Assembly: GCA_031262125.1 (NCBI GenBank)
Contig: JAISII010000075.1
Span: 1-8,779 of the forward strand
DNA from: Oscillospiraceae bacterium
GTDB lineage: Bacteria; Bacillota; Clostridia; Oscillospirales; Acutalibacteraceae
DNA: 8,779 nucleotides
Direction of reading: 5' to 3'
The translations under genes were made by a program, and so were the position numbers. The notes beneath the pieces are model-generated. The model ran no database searches and was not told the DNA's origin. It saw only the letters and a list, made by a program, of their open reading frames with translations. This document shows positions 1 through 7,151 of this stretch, piece after piece. Within the stretch, counting starts at the first letter, position 1, and each line of letters begins with the position of its first letter.

Positions 1-549
1 CCTACAAATTTGGGCACGGGTATGCGAGCCTCGGTTATGCTGCATTTGCCCGCTTTGCAAAAAAGCGGAGCTATAAACAGCCTGTCGCAAAATCTTTCTA
101 AACTGGGGCTTACCATCCGTGGGCTATATGGCGAAGGCACAAAGCCAAAGGGAGCGATTTATCAGCTTTCTAACCAAATAACATTGGGCATAAGTGAAGA
201 AACGGCAATTGCAAACCTAAAGAATATTGCCACACAAATTGCCGCCCAAGAAGAAGCTATGCGGCAAAATTTGCTCCAAAGCCCCGATATTCAAGACGCA
301 CTCAGCCGCAGTGTAGGCATGCTTAAATATTGCCGTGTAATAAATCACGCCGAGGCTGTGGAGTTACTCTCGAACTTGCGGTTTGCACTGGCAGTTGAGA
401 TGATAGACGGCATAAACATTGCCGATATAGACGCACTTATGGAGAAAATTCAGCCTGCAAACATTTTGCTTGGCGGCGGTGTTGCAACGCCGGAAGAAAG
501 GGATAAAAAACGAGCGGAGATTATACATGAGGCTTTGAGGGGGTTGTAA
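1..549 (+). CDS. mcsB: Protein arginine kinase McsB, C-terminal part (5' end outside window)
   Basis: McsB phosphorylates arginine residues of damaged or regulatory proteins (including the CtsR repressor in Bacillus), and phosphoarginine targets them to ClpC-ClpP. The reading frame is open from base 1. It starts in the ATP:guanido phosphotransferase signature: PTNLGTGMRASV is visible, and the catalytic cysteine that normally precedes it lies just outside the window. Next come the nucleotide-binding stretch GIYGEG-like (here GLYGEGTKPKG) and YQLSNQITLG, typical of bacterial McsB. The C-terminus carries PEERDKKRAEII, matching the McsB-specific conserved tail. 182 residues are present, about half the usual ~350. 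The next gene in the same direction is clpC, the expected partner, but 435 bases intervene instead of the usual tight junction. The TTG at base 10 is internal and is not a start. The identification is firm; kinase activity cannot be judged without the missing N-terminal half. Confidence 0.95.
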   Translation, partial: PTNLGTGMRASVMLHLPALQKSGAINSLSQNLSKLGLTIRGLYGEGTKPKGAIYQLSNQITLGISEETAIANLKNIATQIAAQEEAMRQNLLQSPDIQDALSRSVGMLKYCRVINHAEAVELLSNLRFALAVEMIDGINIADIDALMEKIQPANILLGGGVATPEERDKKRAEIIHEALRGL

Positions 550-803
550 AACCACCCCGTCTGCTCTGCACAATCTAAAAATAATTTTATTTTTTTAGAT
601 TTTTAATAAAAATAAATTTTATTTTTTACTAAGGGAGCAGACACCCCTCCACGGAGGGGAATATTAGTGTATTCAATAGACTAAGAGCAAACCACACAGT
701 AAATTTTAGATAGACAAACCAACCACCCAACCCAAAGCCTCGCCAATACGGAAAAATTCCCCTCCGGGGAGGGGTGGCAGGGCGTAGCCCTGACGGGGTG
801 GTT
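550..803. repeat. MITE-like element with terminal inverted repeats, between mcsB and clpC
   Basis: The segment begins one base after the mcsB stop codon with AACCACCCCGTC (550-561) and ends with its perfect reverse complement GACGGGGTGGTT (792-803). The symmetry goes deeper: each end continues with a hairpin and then a CCCCTCC/GGAGGGG hairpin (644-659 on the left, 759-774 on the right). The right end has the extra stem CAGGGC-GTA-GCCCTG (778-792). On the left, GTCTGCTC (559-566) pairs with GAGCAGAC (635-642) around an AT-rich interior, which itself contains the stem AATCTAAAAA / TTTTTAGATT (572-581 / 592-601). No transposase or other gene is inside. I read it as a non-autonomous dispersed repeat. 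A role as attenuator or mRNA-processing site between the two genes is possible. No target duplication is obvious. Confidence 0.7.
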
Positions 804-970
804 CGTATAAAAAAGTTTATTTTTTTATTAAATTTAAATAGAAATTAAAATTTTTAAGGTCGGGGTGGTTAACTTGCAAAATGTTCCATTTTGCAAAGAG
901 GAGCAACCGCCCGAAAAGCGTAGCTTTTTGTGCTTGCACAAAAACAAGCTCAAAAGGGCGTGTTGCGACG
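804..970. other. Gene-free structured segment upstream of clpC
   Basis: 804-857 is very AT-rich with no clear promoter. GTCGGGGTGGTT at 859-870 repeats the element end at 792-803 with one mismatch and in the same orientation, so a second, partial copy of the repeat seems to abut the first. Two hairpins follow. TTGCAAAATG (874-883) pairs perfectly with CATTTTGCAA (887-896) across a 3-base loop. A longer stem opens with CGCCC (908-912) and closes with GGGCG (956-960), with TTTTTGTGC (925-933) pairing perfectly with GCACAAAAA (936-944) around TT. These would be the last folded elements in the RNA before the clpC ribosome binding site. Whether they regulate clpC or are repeat debris cannot be told from sequence. 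Confidence 0.55.
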
Positions 971-984
971 AGAGGTGAAAATAT

Positions 985-3465
985 ATGAACTATTTTTTTA
1001 AAGGATTTACACAAAAAGCAAACAAAGCCCTTAATTTGGCGATTGAAAAAGCCGAGTATTTAGGGCACACATACGTAGGCACAGAGCATATGCTGTTTGG
1101 GCTTGCCGCCGAGGACAGCGGAGTTGCCGCAGCGGCACTTAAAGAATGCGGGCTGCATGCCGACAAGCTTGAAGAGAAAATTGAAAGCTCTATCGGCGTG
1201 GGTACACATTCGGGGCTTACACCCGATGACTTTACCCCCCGAACAAAACGTATGATGCAAATTGCGGTGCTGACCTCGTCTAAGCTGGGGCATAATTATG
1301 TTGGCACCGAGCATTTGCTTATGGCTTTGCTGAGTGAGAGCGACAGCTATGCCGCAAAATTTTTGCGGGAGCTTAACGTAGACTGCTCGGCGGTTATGAC
1401 AATTTTGCACGGTGCAATTGCCGACGAAGCGGCAGACGATTCGTTTGAAATGTTCGGCGGTGCATCCTCCCCTATTTCGGGCGGAAAAAGCGGTAAAAAC
1501 AAAACAAAAACGCTTGAGCAGTTTGGGCGTGATTTAACGCAAGCCGCCGAAAAAGGCGAAATCGACCCTGTTATTGGGCGAAAAAAAGAAATCGAGCGGG
1601 TTATTCAAATCCTCAGCCGCCGCACAAAAAACAACCCCGTGCTTATAGGCGAACCCGGCGTTGGCAAAACTGCCGTTGCCGAAGGGTTAGCTTTAAAAAT
1701 TGCAAAAAACGAAGTGCCCGAAATTTTAAAAGACAAACGCATTTTTTCGCTTGACCTTACGGGTATGATTGCCGGAACGAAGTACCGTGGCGACTTTGAA
1801 GAACGCATTAAAAAGTGCATTGACGAAGTTAAAAACAGCACCGATATAATTTTGTTTATAGACGAGCTGCATACAATTATAGGTGCGGGTTCGGCAGAGG
1901 GTTCTGCCGATGCTGCAAATATACTGAAGCCCTCGCTTGCACGTGGCGATTTTCAGGTTATTGGTGCAACCACTCTTAACGAATACCGCAAGCATATTGA
2001 AAAGGACGCCGCACTGGAACGCCGTTTTCAGCCGATTACCGTTGGTGAGCCGTCGCTCGAAGAATCAATCGAAATACTCAAAGGGCTAAAAGACCGCTAC
2101 GAAGCACATCACAAGGTAAAAATAACAGACGAAGCAATTACAGCTGCCGTCACGCTTTCCGACAGATATATTGCCGACCGCTTTTTGCCCGACAAAGCAA
2201 TCGACCTTATAGACGAAGCATCGTCAAAGGTGCGGCTAAAAGGGCTTATCGCTCCCCCGCAACTGCGTGAGCTTGAAGAGAAAATTAAAGAGCAGGAAAA
2301 AGAAAAAGACAGTGCACTTGCCGAGCAGGATTTTGAACGCTGTGCAAAGCTGCGGGATAATATAAAAGACCTGCAAGCCAAGCTGGCAGAGCAAAAGCAA
2401 GAATGGGAGGACTCCCGCTCGGGTGCGGGCGGTGATGTTACCGCAGAAGATATTGCAACAATAGTATCCGACTGGACGGGCGTGCCTGTTGTTCAGCTTA
2501 CGCAAGAGGAATCGGAGCGTTTGCTGCATTTGGAAGATGTTTTGCACGCACGGGTTGTGGGGCAAGACGAGGCCGTAAAGGCGGTTGCAAAAGCCATACG
2601 GCGTGGGCGTGTGGGGCTTAAAGACCCAAAAAGACCCGTTGGCTCGTTTATATTCTTAGGACCCACCGGCGTGGGCAAAACCGAGCTTTGCAAAGCCTTG
2701 GCAGAAGCAATGTTCGGCGACGAAAACGCCCTGCTTCGGCTGGATATGAGCGAATATATGGAAAAACACACTGTTTCAAAGCTCGTCGGCTCGCCCCCCG
2801 GCTATGTTGGTTACGACGAAGGCGGGCAGCTAACCGAAAAGGTACGCCGCAAACCGTATTCGGTGGTTTTATTTGACGAAATCGAAAAAGCTCACCCCGA
2901 CGTTTTTAATATGCTGCTGCAAATTTTAGAGGACGGCAGACTCACCGACTCGCAAGGCCGCACGGTAGACTTTAAAAATACGGTAATAATAATGACCTCG
3001 AACGTGGGTGCAAGGCTTATTACCGAGGAACAAAAAGCGTTAGGCTTCAGCCTTGAGAACGCCGAAAACGCCGAGCAAAAAAATATTAAAGATACCGTTA
3101 TGAGCGAGCTTAAAAAACTGTTCCGCCCCGAATTTTTAAACCGTGTTGACGATATTATAGTGTTTTCAAAACTAAACGAGGACGAAATTAAAGACATTGC
3201 ACAAAAGCTGCTTGCCACACTGTCGTTACGGCTTGCCGATTTGGGCATTACGCTGACATTCAGCGATGCTGCAATGACGGCAATTGCAAAAGAGGGCTAC
3301 GACCCGATTTACGGAGCACGCCCGCTAAAACGGGCAATTCGCAGCAAGCTGGAGGATAAGCTTTCGGAGAAACTTTTGGAAAAATCCATCCCCACCGGCA
3401 ATGTTGTGTGCGATTTTAAAGACGGCGAGTTTGTTTTTGAGGGTGCAGAGCAGACAACAAAATAA
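985..3465 (+). CDS. clpC: ATP-dependent Clp protease ATP-binding subunit ClpC
   Basis: ClpC is a cytosolic hexameric AAA+ unfoldase that hands substrates to ClpP; in Bacillota it handles phosphoarginine-tagged proteins made by McsB. The 826 residues match the family length. Two Clp-N repeats (about 1-70 and 80-145) each carry a GTEH motif (32-35, 107-110). AAA1 has Walker A GEPGVGKT (222-229), Walker B LFIDE (290-294), pore loop GTKYRGD (264-270) and ERRF (345-348). A middle domain with a UVR-like coiled segment (about 425-470) marks ClpC rather than ClpA or ClpB. AAA2 has Walker A GPTGVGKT (559-566), Walker B VLFDE (628-632), pore loop GYVGY (606-610) and sensor-2 GARPLKR (777-783). LGF at 686-688 sits where the ClpP-docking loop lies, so a protease partner is expected. 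The ATG follows GAGGTG at 972-977 by 7 bases. No missing key residue is seen. The gene may be transcribed by read-through from mcsB, as no convincing promoter was found nearby. Confidence 0.97.
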   Translation: MNYFFKGFTQKANKALNLAIEKAEYLGHTYVGTEHMLFGLAAEDSGVAAAALKECGLHADKLEEKIESSIGVGTHSGLTPDDFTPRTKRMMQIAVLTSSKLGHNYVGTEHLLMALLSESDSYAAKFLRELNVDCSAVMTILHGAIADEAADDSFEMFGGASSPISGGKSGKNKTKTLEQFGRDLTQAAEKGEIDPVIGRKKEIERVIQILSRRTKNNPVLIGEPGVGKTAVAEGLALKIAKNEVPEILKDKRIFSLDLTGMIAGTKYRGDFEERIKKCIDEVKNSTDIILFIDELHTIIGAGSAEGSADAANILKPSLARGDFQVIGATTLNEYRKHIEKDAALERRFQPITVGEPSLEESIEILKGLKDRYEAHHKVKITDEAITAAVTLSDRYIADRFLPDKAIDLIDEASSKVRLKGLIAPPQLRELEEKIKEQEKEKDSALAEQDFERCAKLRDNIKDLQAKLAEQKQEWEDSRSGAGGDVTAEDIATIVSDWTGVPVVQLTQEESERLLHLEDVLHARVVGQDEAVKAVAKAIRRGRVGLKDPKRPVGSFIFLGPTGVGKTELCKALAEAMFGDENALLRLDMSEYMEKHTVSKLVGSPPGYVGYDEGGQLTEKVRRKPYSVVLFDEIEKAHPDVFNMLLQILEDGRLTDSQGRTVDFKNTVIIMTSNVGARLITEEQKALGFSLENAENAEQKNIKDTVMSELKKLFRPEFLNRVDDIIVFSKLNEDEIKDIAQKLLATLSLRLADLGITLTFSDAAMTAIAKEGYDPIYGARPLKRAIRSKLEDKLSEKLLEKSIPTGNVVCDFKDGEFVFEGAEQTTK

Positions 3466-3470
3466 ATTTT

Positions 3471-3499
3471 AAGCCCTTGCATTTTTTTGCAGGGGCTTT
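3471..3499 (+). terminator. Hairpin terminator after clpC
   Basis: AAGCCCTTGC (3471-3480) pairs with GCAGGGGCTT (3489-3498) with a single G-U wobble, across an 8-base AT loop, starting 5 bases after the clpC stop. The following T tract is weak (broken by GTGCG), so termination may be partial. Confidence 0.6.
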
Positions 3500-3542
3500 G
3501 TGCGTACTTTTTGTATTACTATGTATTATCAGAACAAAAAAC

Positions 3543-3572
3543 TTGATTATTTTTATTTACGTATGTTATACT
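3543..3572 (+). promoter_or_regulatory. Promoter of the ABC-F gene
   Basis: TTGATT (3543-3548), an 18-base spacer, then TATACT (3567-3572) preceded by TGT, an extended -10. Transcription would start near 3579, giving a leader of only about 40 bases. That is too short for the peptide-controlled attenuators seen ahead of some antibiotic-inducible ABC-F genes. Confidence 0.7.
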
Positions 3573-3606
3573 GTTGCAGAAACTACACAGATTTTTTAAA
3601 AGCAAT

Positions 3607-3612
3607 AAGGAG
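3607..3612 (+). promoter_or_regulatory. Ribosome binding site deciding a TTG start
   Basis: AAGGAG lies 8 bases before the TTG at 3621. A nearer ATG at 3614 is in another frame, only 1 base from the site, and opens a short ORF without merit. This spacing fixes the TTG as the start of the ABC-F gene. Confidence 0.75.
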
Positions 3613-3620
3613 TATGCCGA

Positions 3621-5087
3621 TTGTCTCAAATATCCATACAAAACTTAACTTTTGCCTACGACGGCACGGCAGACAACGTTTTTGAAAACGTTAGCTTGCA
3701 AATAGACACTTCGTGGAAGCTTGGGCTTGTGGGGCGTAACGGGCGGGGCAAAACCACCCTGTTACGGCTTCTGATGGGAGAATTTGAACACAGCGGCACT
3801 ATAAGCACAAATGCAGAATTTGAATATTTTCCGTACAGTGTTACAAACACAGCTGCTTCTGCTTTTGAGGTGGCTGAAGAAATGTACCCAAACGTACAAC
3901 AGTGGGAGCTTGAACGTGAGCTTAACCTGCTGAGCTTTAATGTTGAACGGTTATGGTTGCCTTACAGCTTGCTGTCTTACGGCGAAAAAACTAAAATAAT
4001 GCTTGGCACATTGTTTTGCAAACCAAACGCCTTTTTGCTTATTGATGAACCTACAAACCACCTTGACGCACAAGCAAGGAGGATATTATCAGATTATTTA
4101 AAGCGAAAAAAGGGGTTTATTCTTGTTTCTCACGACCGAACTGTTTTAGACGAATGTATAGACCATATAATTTCAATTAACCGGGCAAATATAGATGTTA
4201 CAGCGGGCAATTTTTCGGTTTGGGAGCAAAACAAAGCATATCAAGATGCTTTTGAGCTTGCCGAAAACGAGAAATTAAAAAAAGACATTAAACGCTTAGA
4301 AATAAGCACACGCCGAGCTGCTGATTGGTCGCATAAAACCGAAAAATCAAAAAAAGGGGCGGCAGACAAAGGCTTTATTGGGCATAAAGCCGCCAAAATG
4401 ATGAGCAAGGCAAAAAATATTGAAGACAGAAAAAACTCCGCTTTGCAAGAAAAACAAGGGTTATTAAAAAATATAGAAACCGCCGATAACCTTAAACTCT
4501 CCCCTCTCAAGTATGTTAAGCAAAACCTTGTTTTTGCAAATGATTTGCAGATTTTTTATGATGGCAGGGCGATTTTTGCACCGATGAATTTTAACATTAA
4601 AAACGGCGACCGAATTGCTCTTGCGGGCAAAAACGGCAGCGGAAAATCCAGCCTTATAAAGCTGTTGCTGGGCAAAAAAATTAATTACTCCGGCACTTTG
4701 GAGATTGGCAGCAACCTGAAAATAAGCTATATTCCGCAAGGCACCGAGCATTTGTCGGGCAGCCTGTGCCAATACGCCGAAAAGCTGAGCATAGACGAAA
4801 GCCTGTTTAAGTCAATTTTGCGTAAGCTTGATTTTGAACGAACACAGTTCGATAAAGATATATCCGATTTCTCCGAAGGGCAAAAGAAAAAGGTTTTGCT
4901 TGCGGGCAGCTTGTGCGAACAAACACATTTGTATGTTTGGGACGAACCTTTAAACTTTATCGATGTGCTTTCTCACAAGCAGATTGAAGATTTGATTTTG
5001 GCAAATAACCCTACAATATTGTTTGTAGAGCACGATATTAGCTTTGCAAACCAAATAGCAACAAAAATTTTAAATTTACAGTTGTAA
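3621..5087 (+). CDS. ABC-F ATPase of the Lsa/Vga type, probable ribosome protection protein
   Basis: ABC-F proteins are soluble twin ATPases that act at the ribosomal E site. Lsa/Vga-type members displace lincosamides, pleuromutilins and streptogramin A from the peptidyl-transferase centre. The protein has 488 residues and no membrane segments. ABC1: Walker A GRNGRGKT (38-45), signature LSYGE (118-122, Y replacing the usual G), Walker B LLIDEPTNHLD (139-149), switch His171. The inter-domain linker (about 205-300) is charged and lysine-rich, as for the P-site tRNA-interacting arm. ABC2: Walker A GKNGSGKS (336-343), signature FSEGQ (417-421), Walker B YVWDEPLNFID (438-448), switch His471. DEPLNFID in the second half and the opening TFAYD-like block are characteristic of Lsa/Vga relatives rather than of housekeeping EttA or Uup. 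The gene has its own promoter, and its last codons form the -35 of the next gene. Resistance is inferred from family only; the substrate range is not predictable, and many chromosomal homologues are uncharacterised. Confidence 0.85.
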   Translation: MSQISIQNLTFAYDGTADNVFENVSLQIDTSWKLGLVGRNGRGKTTLLRLLMGEFEHSGTISTNAEFEYFPYSVTNTAASAFEVAEEMYPNVQQWELERELNLLSFNVERLWLPYSLLSYGEKTKIMLGTLFCKPNAFLLIDEPTNHLDAQARRILSDYLKRKKGFILVSHDRTVLDECIDHIISINRANIDVTAGNFSVWEQNKAYQDAFELAENEKLKKDIKRLEISTRRAADWSHKTEKSKKGAADKGFIGHKAAKMMSKAKNIEDRKNSALQEKQGLLKNIETADNLKLSPLKYVKQNLVFANDLQIFYDGRAIFAPMNFNIKNGDRIALAGKNGSGKSSLIKLLLGKKINYSGTLEIGSNLKISYIPQGTEHLSGSLCQYAEKLSIDESLFKSILRKLDFERTQFDKDISDFSEGQKKKVLLAGSLCEQTHLYVWDEPLNFIDVLSHKQIEDLILANNPTILFVEHDISFANQIATKILNLQL

Positions 5088-5110
5088 TCATACTAACATA
5101 GTGGTAAAAT
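5082..5110 (+). promoter_or_regulatory. Promoter of the Rrf2 regulator gene
   Basis: TTGTAA (5082-5087) overlaps the final Leu codon and stop of the ABC-F gene. After 17 bases comes TAAAAT (5105-5110) with an extended TGG in front. The block GTGGTAAAAT (5101-5110) recurs exactly at the metY promoter, and TAACATA (5094-5100) sits in the spacer, which would suit autorepression. Confidence 0.65.
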
Positions 5111-5151
5111 ATGTTTATAGCTAATATAAATTAACGAGAGGAGCAGAAAAC

Positions 5152-5583
5152 GTGAAAATTTCGACCAGAGGACGCTATGCTTTGCGGGTGATGATTGACC
5201 TTGCCGAGCATAATAACGGCGAATTTATAAGACTTAAAGAAATTGCACAGCGTCAGGATATTTCGGAGAAATATCTGGAAAGCATTTTGCCCGCACTTAC
5301 ATCGCACGGGTTTTTAGAGGGGCTGCGTGGCAAAGGCGGCGGCTATAGGCTAACCCGCCCACCCGAAAGCTACACCGCAGGCAGCATTTTAAAACTGGTA
5401 GAGGGCAGCCTTGCCCCCGTTGCCTGTTTAGAAAGCGAAAAAAACAATTGCGAAAAAGCCGCAAACTGCAAAACACTGAAGATGTGGCAGGATTTATATA
5501 AACTGCTGGACGATTATTTTGAGGGCATTACCATTGCCGACTTATGTAAAAGTGGTTTACCGGGTAACGATTTTGTTATTTGA
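5152..5583 (+). CDS. Rrf2-family transcriptional regulator (CymR/IscR-like)
   Basis: Rrf2 proteins are small winged-helix dimers that control cysteine metabolism (CymR), Fe-S biogenesis (IscR) or redox responses. The 143 residues fit the family. The N-terminus MKISTRGRYALRVMIDLA is the Rrf2 hallmark, the recognition helix lies about 38-52 (SEKYLESILPAL), and the wing is GLRGKGGGYRL (57-67). Cysteines at 92, 100 and 106 sit in the loop where IscR holds its cluster, with spacing CX7CX5C rather than the E. coli CX5CX5C, so Fe-S binding is possible but unproven. A fourth cysteine is at 132. The start is GTG, 8 bases after GAGAGGAG (5136-5143). The next genes are metY and cysK, the kind of sulfur genes CymR represses in Bacillus, where CymR also binds CysK. 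I infer control of this operon. A CymR role fits the context; an IscR-like sensor fits the cysteines. Confidence 0.85.
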   Translation: MKISTRGRYALRVMIDLAEHNNGEFIRLKEIAQRQDISEKYLESILPALTSHGFLEGLRGKGGGYRLTRPPESYTAGSILKLVEGSLAPVACLESEKNNCEKAANCKTLKMWQDLYKLLDDYFEGITIADLCKSGLPGNDFVI

Positions 5584-5698
5584 AATAAAGTTTTTTTAAA
5601 AAAATAATTTTTTTAATTAAGCGAGCAAAACCGAACAACGATTTTTAAAATTAAAAAAAAGTTTTTTTAAAAAATTTGAATTTTTTTTGATTTAGGTA
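5584..5698. other. AT-rich gap with repeated A/T blocks
   Basis: Between the Rrf2 gene and the metY promoter there is no gene and no GC-rich terminator. AAAGTTTTTTTAAAAAA occurs twice (from 5587 and from 5658), and the run TTTTAAAAAAATAATTTTTTTAA (split here as TTTTAAAAAAATAA plus TTTTTTTAA, about 5594-5616) is nearly repeated at 8099-8120 after cysK. Long A and T tracts imply curved or easily melted DNA and may help the metY promoter. Confidence 0.5.
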
Positions 5699-5726
5699 TT
5701 GACATTTTCTTTTTTTGTGGTAAAAT
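5699..5726 (+). promoter_or_regulatory. Promoter of the metY-cysK operon
   Basis: TTGACA (5699-5704), 16 bases, then TAAAAT (5721-5726) with an extended TGG, start near 5733. The leader is about 70 bases. No SAM riboswitch or T-box pattern is seen in it. Confidence 0.75.
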
Positions 5727-5751
5727 CCTATTAACATATCGTTTTAGTAGG
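5727..5751 (+). promoter_or_regulatory. Candidate operator dyad at the metY transcription start
   Basis: CCTATTAA (5727-5734) and TTAGTAGG (5744-5751) are inverted with 7 of 8 bases matching, separated by 9 bases and covering the predicted start. TAACATA (5732-5738) inside it also occurs in the Rrf2 gene promoter. Placement suits a repressor such as the neighbouring Rrf2 protein; the assignment is inference. Confidence 0.45.
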
Positions 5752-5806
5752 TTGAACCTCTGAGCAATGTAAATAAAATTTATAACCCGAAAGGAAGAAC
5801 AAAACA

Positions 5807-7099
5807 ATGTCAAACAAAAATTATAAGTTCGAAACTTTGCAGCTGCACATTGGGCAAGAACAGCCCGACCCGGCAACCGATGCCCGTGCAGTGCCAATTT
5901 ATGCAACCACCTCCTATGTTTTTAAAAACAGTGCACAAGCCGCAGGGCGGTTTGGCTTGACCGAGGGCGGCAACATCTACACCCGCCTAATGAACCCTAC
6001 CTCGGATGTTTTTGAACAACGCATAGCTGCGTTGGAGGGCGGTATTGCAGCCCTTGCAGTTGCCAGCGGAGCGGCAGCTATAACCTATGCAGTGCAAAAC
6101 ATTGCAACCGCAGGCAGCCATATTGTTGCGGCGTCAAACCTCTATGGCGGCACATACAACCTCTTTGCCAACACCCTAAAAGAGCAAGGCATAGAAACCA
6201 CATTTGTTGACCCGACAAACCCCGAAAATTTTAAAGCGGCAATTAAAGCAAACACAAAGCTTATTTTTGCCGAAACGCTGGGCAACCCGAACTCGGATGT
6301 GCTTAATTTAGAGGAAGTTGCCGCTATTGCACACAGCAACGGCATACCGCTTATTGTAGACAACACATTTGCCACACCTTATTTTTTACGCCCGATAGAA
6401 CACGGTGCCGACGTTGTGGTGCATTCCGCTACAAAATTTATTGGCGGGCATGGCACAGTAATCGGCGGTGTAATAATCGACGGCGGAAAATTTGACTGGG
6501 CACAGAATGATAAATTCCCCGGGCTTTCGCAGCCTAACCCGTCTTACCATGGCGTAGTGTTTACGGCAGCGGTTGGTGCGGCGGCGTACATAACAAAAAT
6601 ACGCACAACCCTCTTGCGGGACCAAGGTGCGGCAATTTCTCCTTTTAACTCGTTTTTGCTTTTGCAAGGGTTAGAAACATTGTCGCTTAGGTTAGAACGC
6701 CACGTAGAAAACGCACTTAAGGTAGTAAACTATCTTAAAAATCACCCGCTGGTTGAGCAGGTAAACCACCCCTCGCTTGCAGTTGGAGCAGCAAAAGAAC
6801 TGTACGACAACTACTTTGCAAACGGTGCAGGCTCAATTTTTACGTTTGAACTAAAAGGCGACGCCGCCGATGCACAAAAATTCACCGAAAGCTTAGAGCT
6901 GTTCTCTCTGCTGGCAAACGTGGCAGATGTTAAATCGCTGGTTATTCATCCGGCATCAACCACACACTCTCAGCTTTCACCTCAAGAGCTACTAAACGCA
7001 GGCATAAAGCCAAACACGGTTAGGCTCTCAATAGGCACCGAGCATATCGACGACATTATAGCCGACCTTGCAAACGGTTTTGAGAAAATCGCAGGTTAA
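5807..7099 (+). CDS. metY: O-acetylhomoserine aminocarboxypropyltransferase (sulfhydrylase)
   Basis: This PLP enzyme joins O-acetylhomoserine and sulfide to give homocysteine, the direct-sulfhydrylation route to methionine, in the cytosol. The 430 residues match the MetY length, against about 380 for the cystathionine enzymes of the same Cys/Met-metabolism family. The N-terminus FETLQLHIGQEQPDP..ARAVPIYATTSY is typical of MetY. Tyr58 and Arg60 (YTRLMNPT) are the phosphate-contact residues from the partner subunit. VDNTFATPY carries Asp185, which contacts the pyridine nitrogen. SATKFIGGHG (207-216) contains the PLP lysine Lys210. The C-terminal substrate block is SLVIHPASTTHSQL (377-390). AAGGAAG at 5791-5797 lies 9 bases before the ATG. 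cysK follows after 52 bases without a terminator, so they form one transcript under the promoter at 5699. O-succinylhomoserine as substrate cannot be excluded by sequence alone. Confidence 0.93.
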   Translation: MSNKNYKFETLQLHIGQEQPDPATDARAVPIYATTSYVFKNSAQAAGRFGLTEGGNIYTRLMNPTSDVFEQRIAALEGGIAALAVASGAAAITYAVQNIATAGSHIVAASNLYGGTYNLFANTLKEQGIETTFVDPTNPENFKAAIKANTKLIFAETLGNPNSDVLNLEEVAAIAHSNGIPLIVDNTFATPYFLRPIEHGADVVVHSATKFIGGHGTVIGGVIIDGGKFDWAQNDKFPGLSQPNPSYHGVVFTAAVGAAAYITKIRTTLLRDQGAAISPFNSFLLLQGLETLSLRLERHVENALKVVNYLKNHPLVEQVNHPSLAVGAAKELYDNYFANGAGSIFTFELKGDAADAQKFTESLELFSLLANVADVKSLVIHPASTTHSQLSPQELLNAGIKPNTVRLSIGTEHIDDIIADLANGFEKIAG

Positions 7100-7141
7100 A
7101 ATTAAAACCTATTTAGCAAAACCCATTTTACAAAAAAACAC

Positions 7142-7146
7142 GGAGG
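7142..7146 (+). promoter_or_regulatory. Ribosome binding site deciding the cysK start
   Basis: GGAGG lies 5 bases before the ATG at 7152. A longer in-frame opening from a TTG at 7068 would overlap metY, has no such site, and adds 28 residues foreign to the family. Confidence 0.85.
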
Positions 7147-7151
7147 ATATT

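Noticed and set aside
364..1014. Minus-strand ORFs over the mcsB end and the mcsB-clpC gap
   Set aside because: They are built from repeats and mcsB antisense, with low-complexity or cysteine-scattered products and no initiation signals.
1060..3248. Several long minus-strand ORFs inside clpC
   Set aside because: They mirror the codon bias of clpC, have no ribosome sites or recognisable domains, and clpC itself is unambiguous.
3500..3685. 61-codon plus-strand ORF ahead of the ABC-F gene, considered as a regulatory leader peptide
   Set aside because: It runs into the ABC-F gene in another frame, its first part lies upstream of the predicted transcription start near 3579, and no ribosome site precedes its start.
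5733..5806. metY leader examined for a SAM riboswitch or T-box
   Set aside because: The leader is only about 70 bases and lacks the multi-helix layout or a recognisable T-box; only a simple dyad is seen.
7068..7151. 28-residue N-terminal extension of CysK from a TTG inside metY
   Set aside because: The ATG at 7152 has GGAGG at 5 bases and gives the standard CysK N-terminus; the extension has neither.
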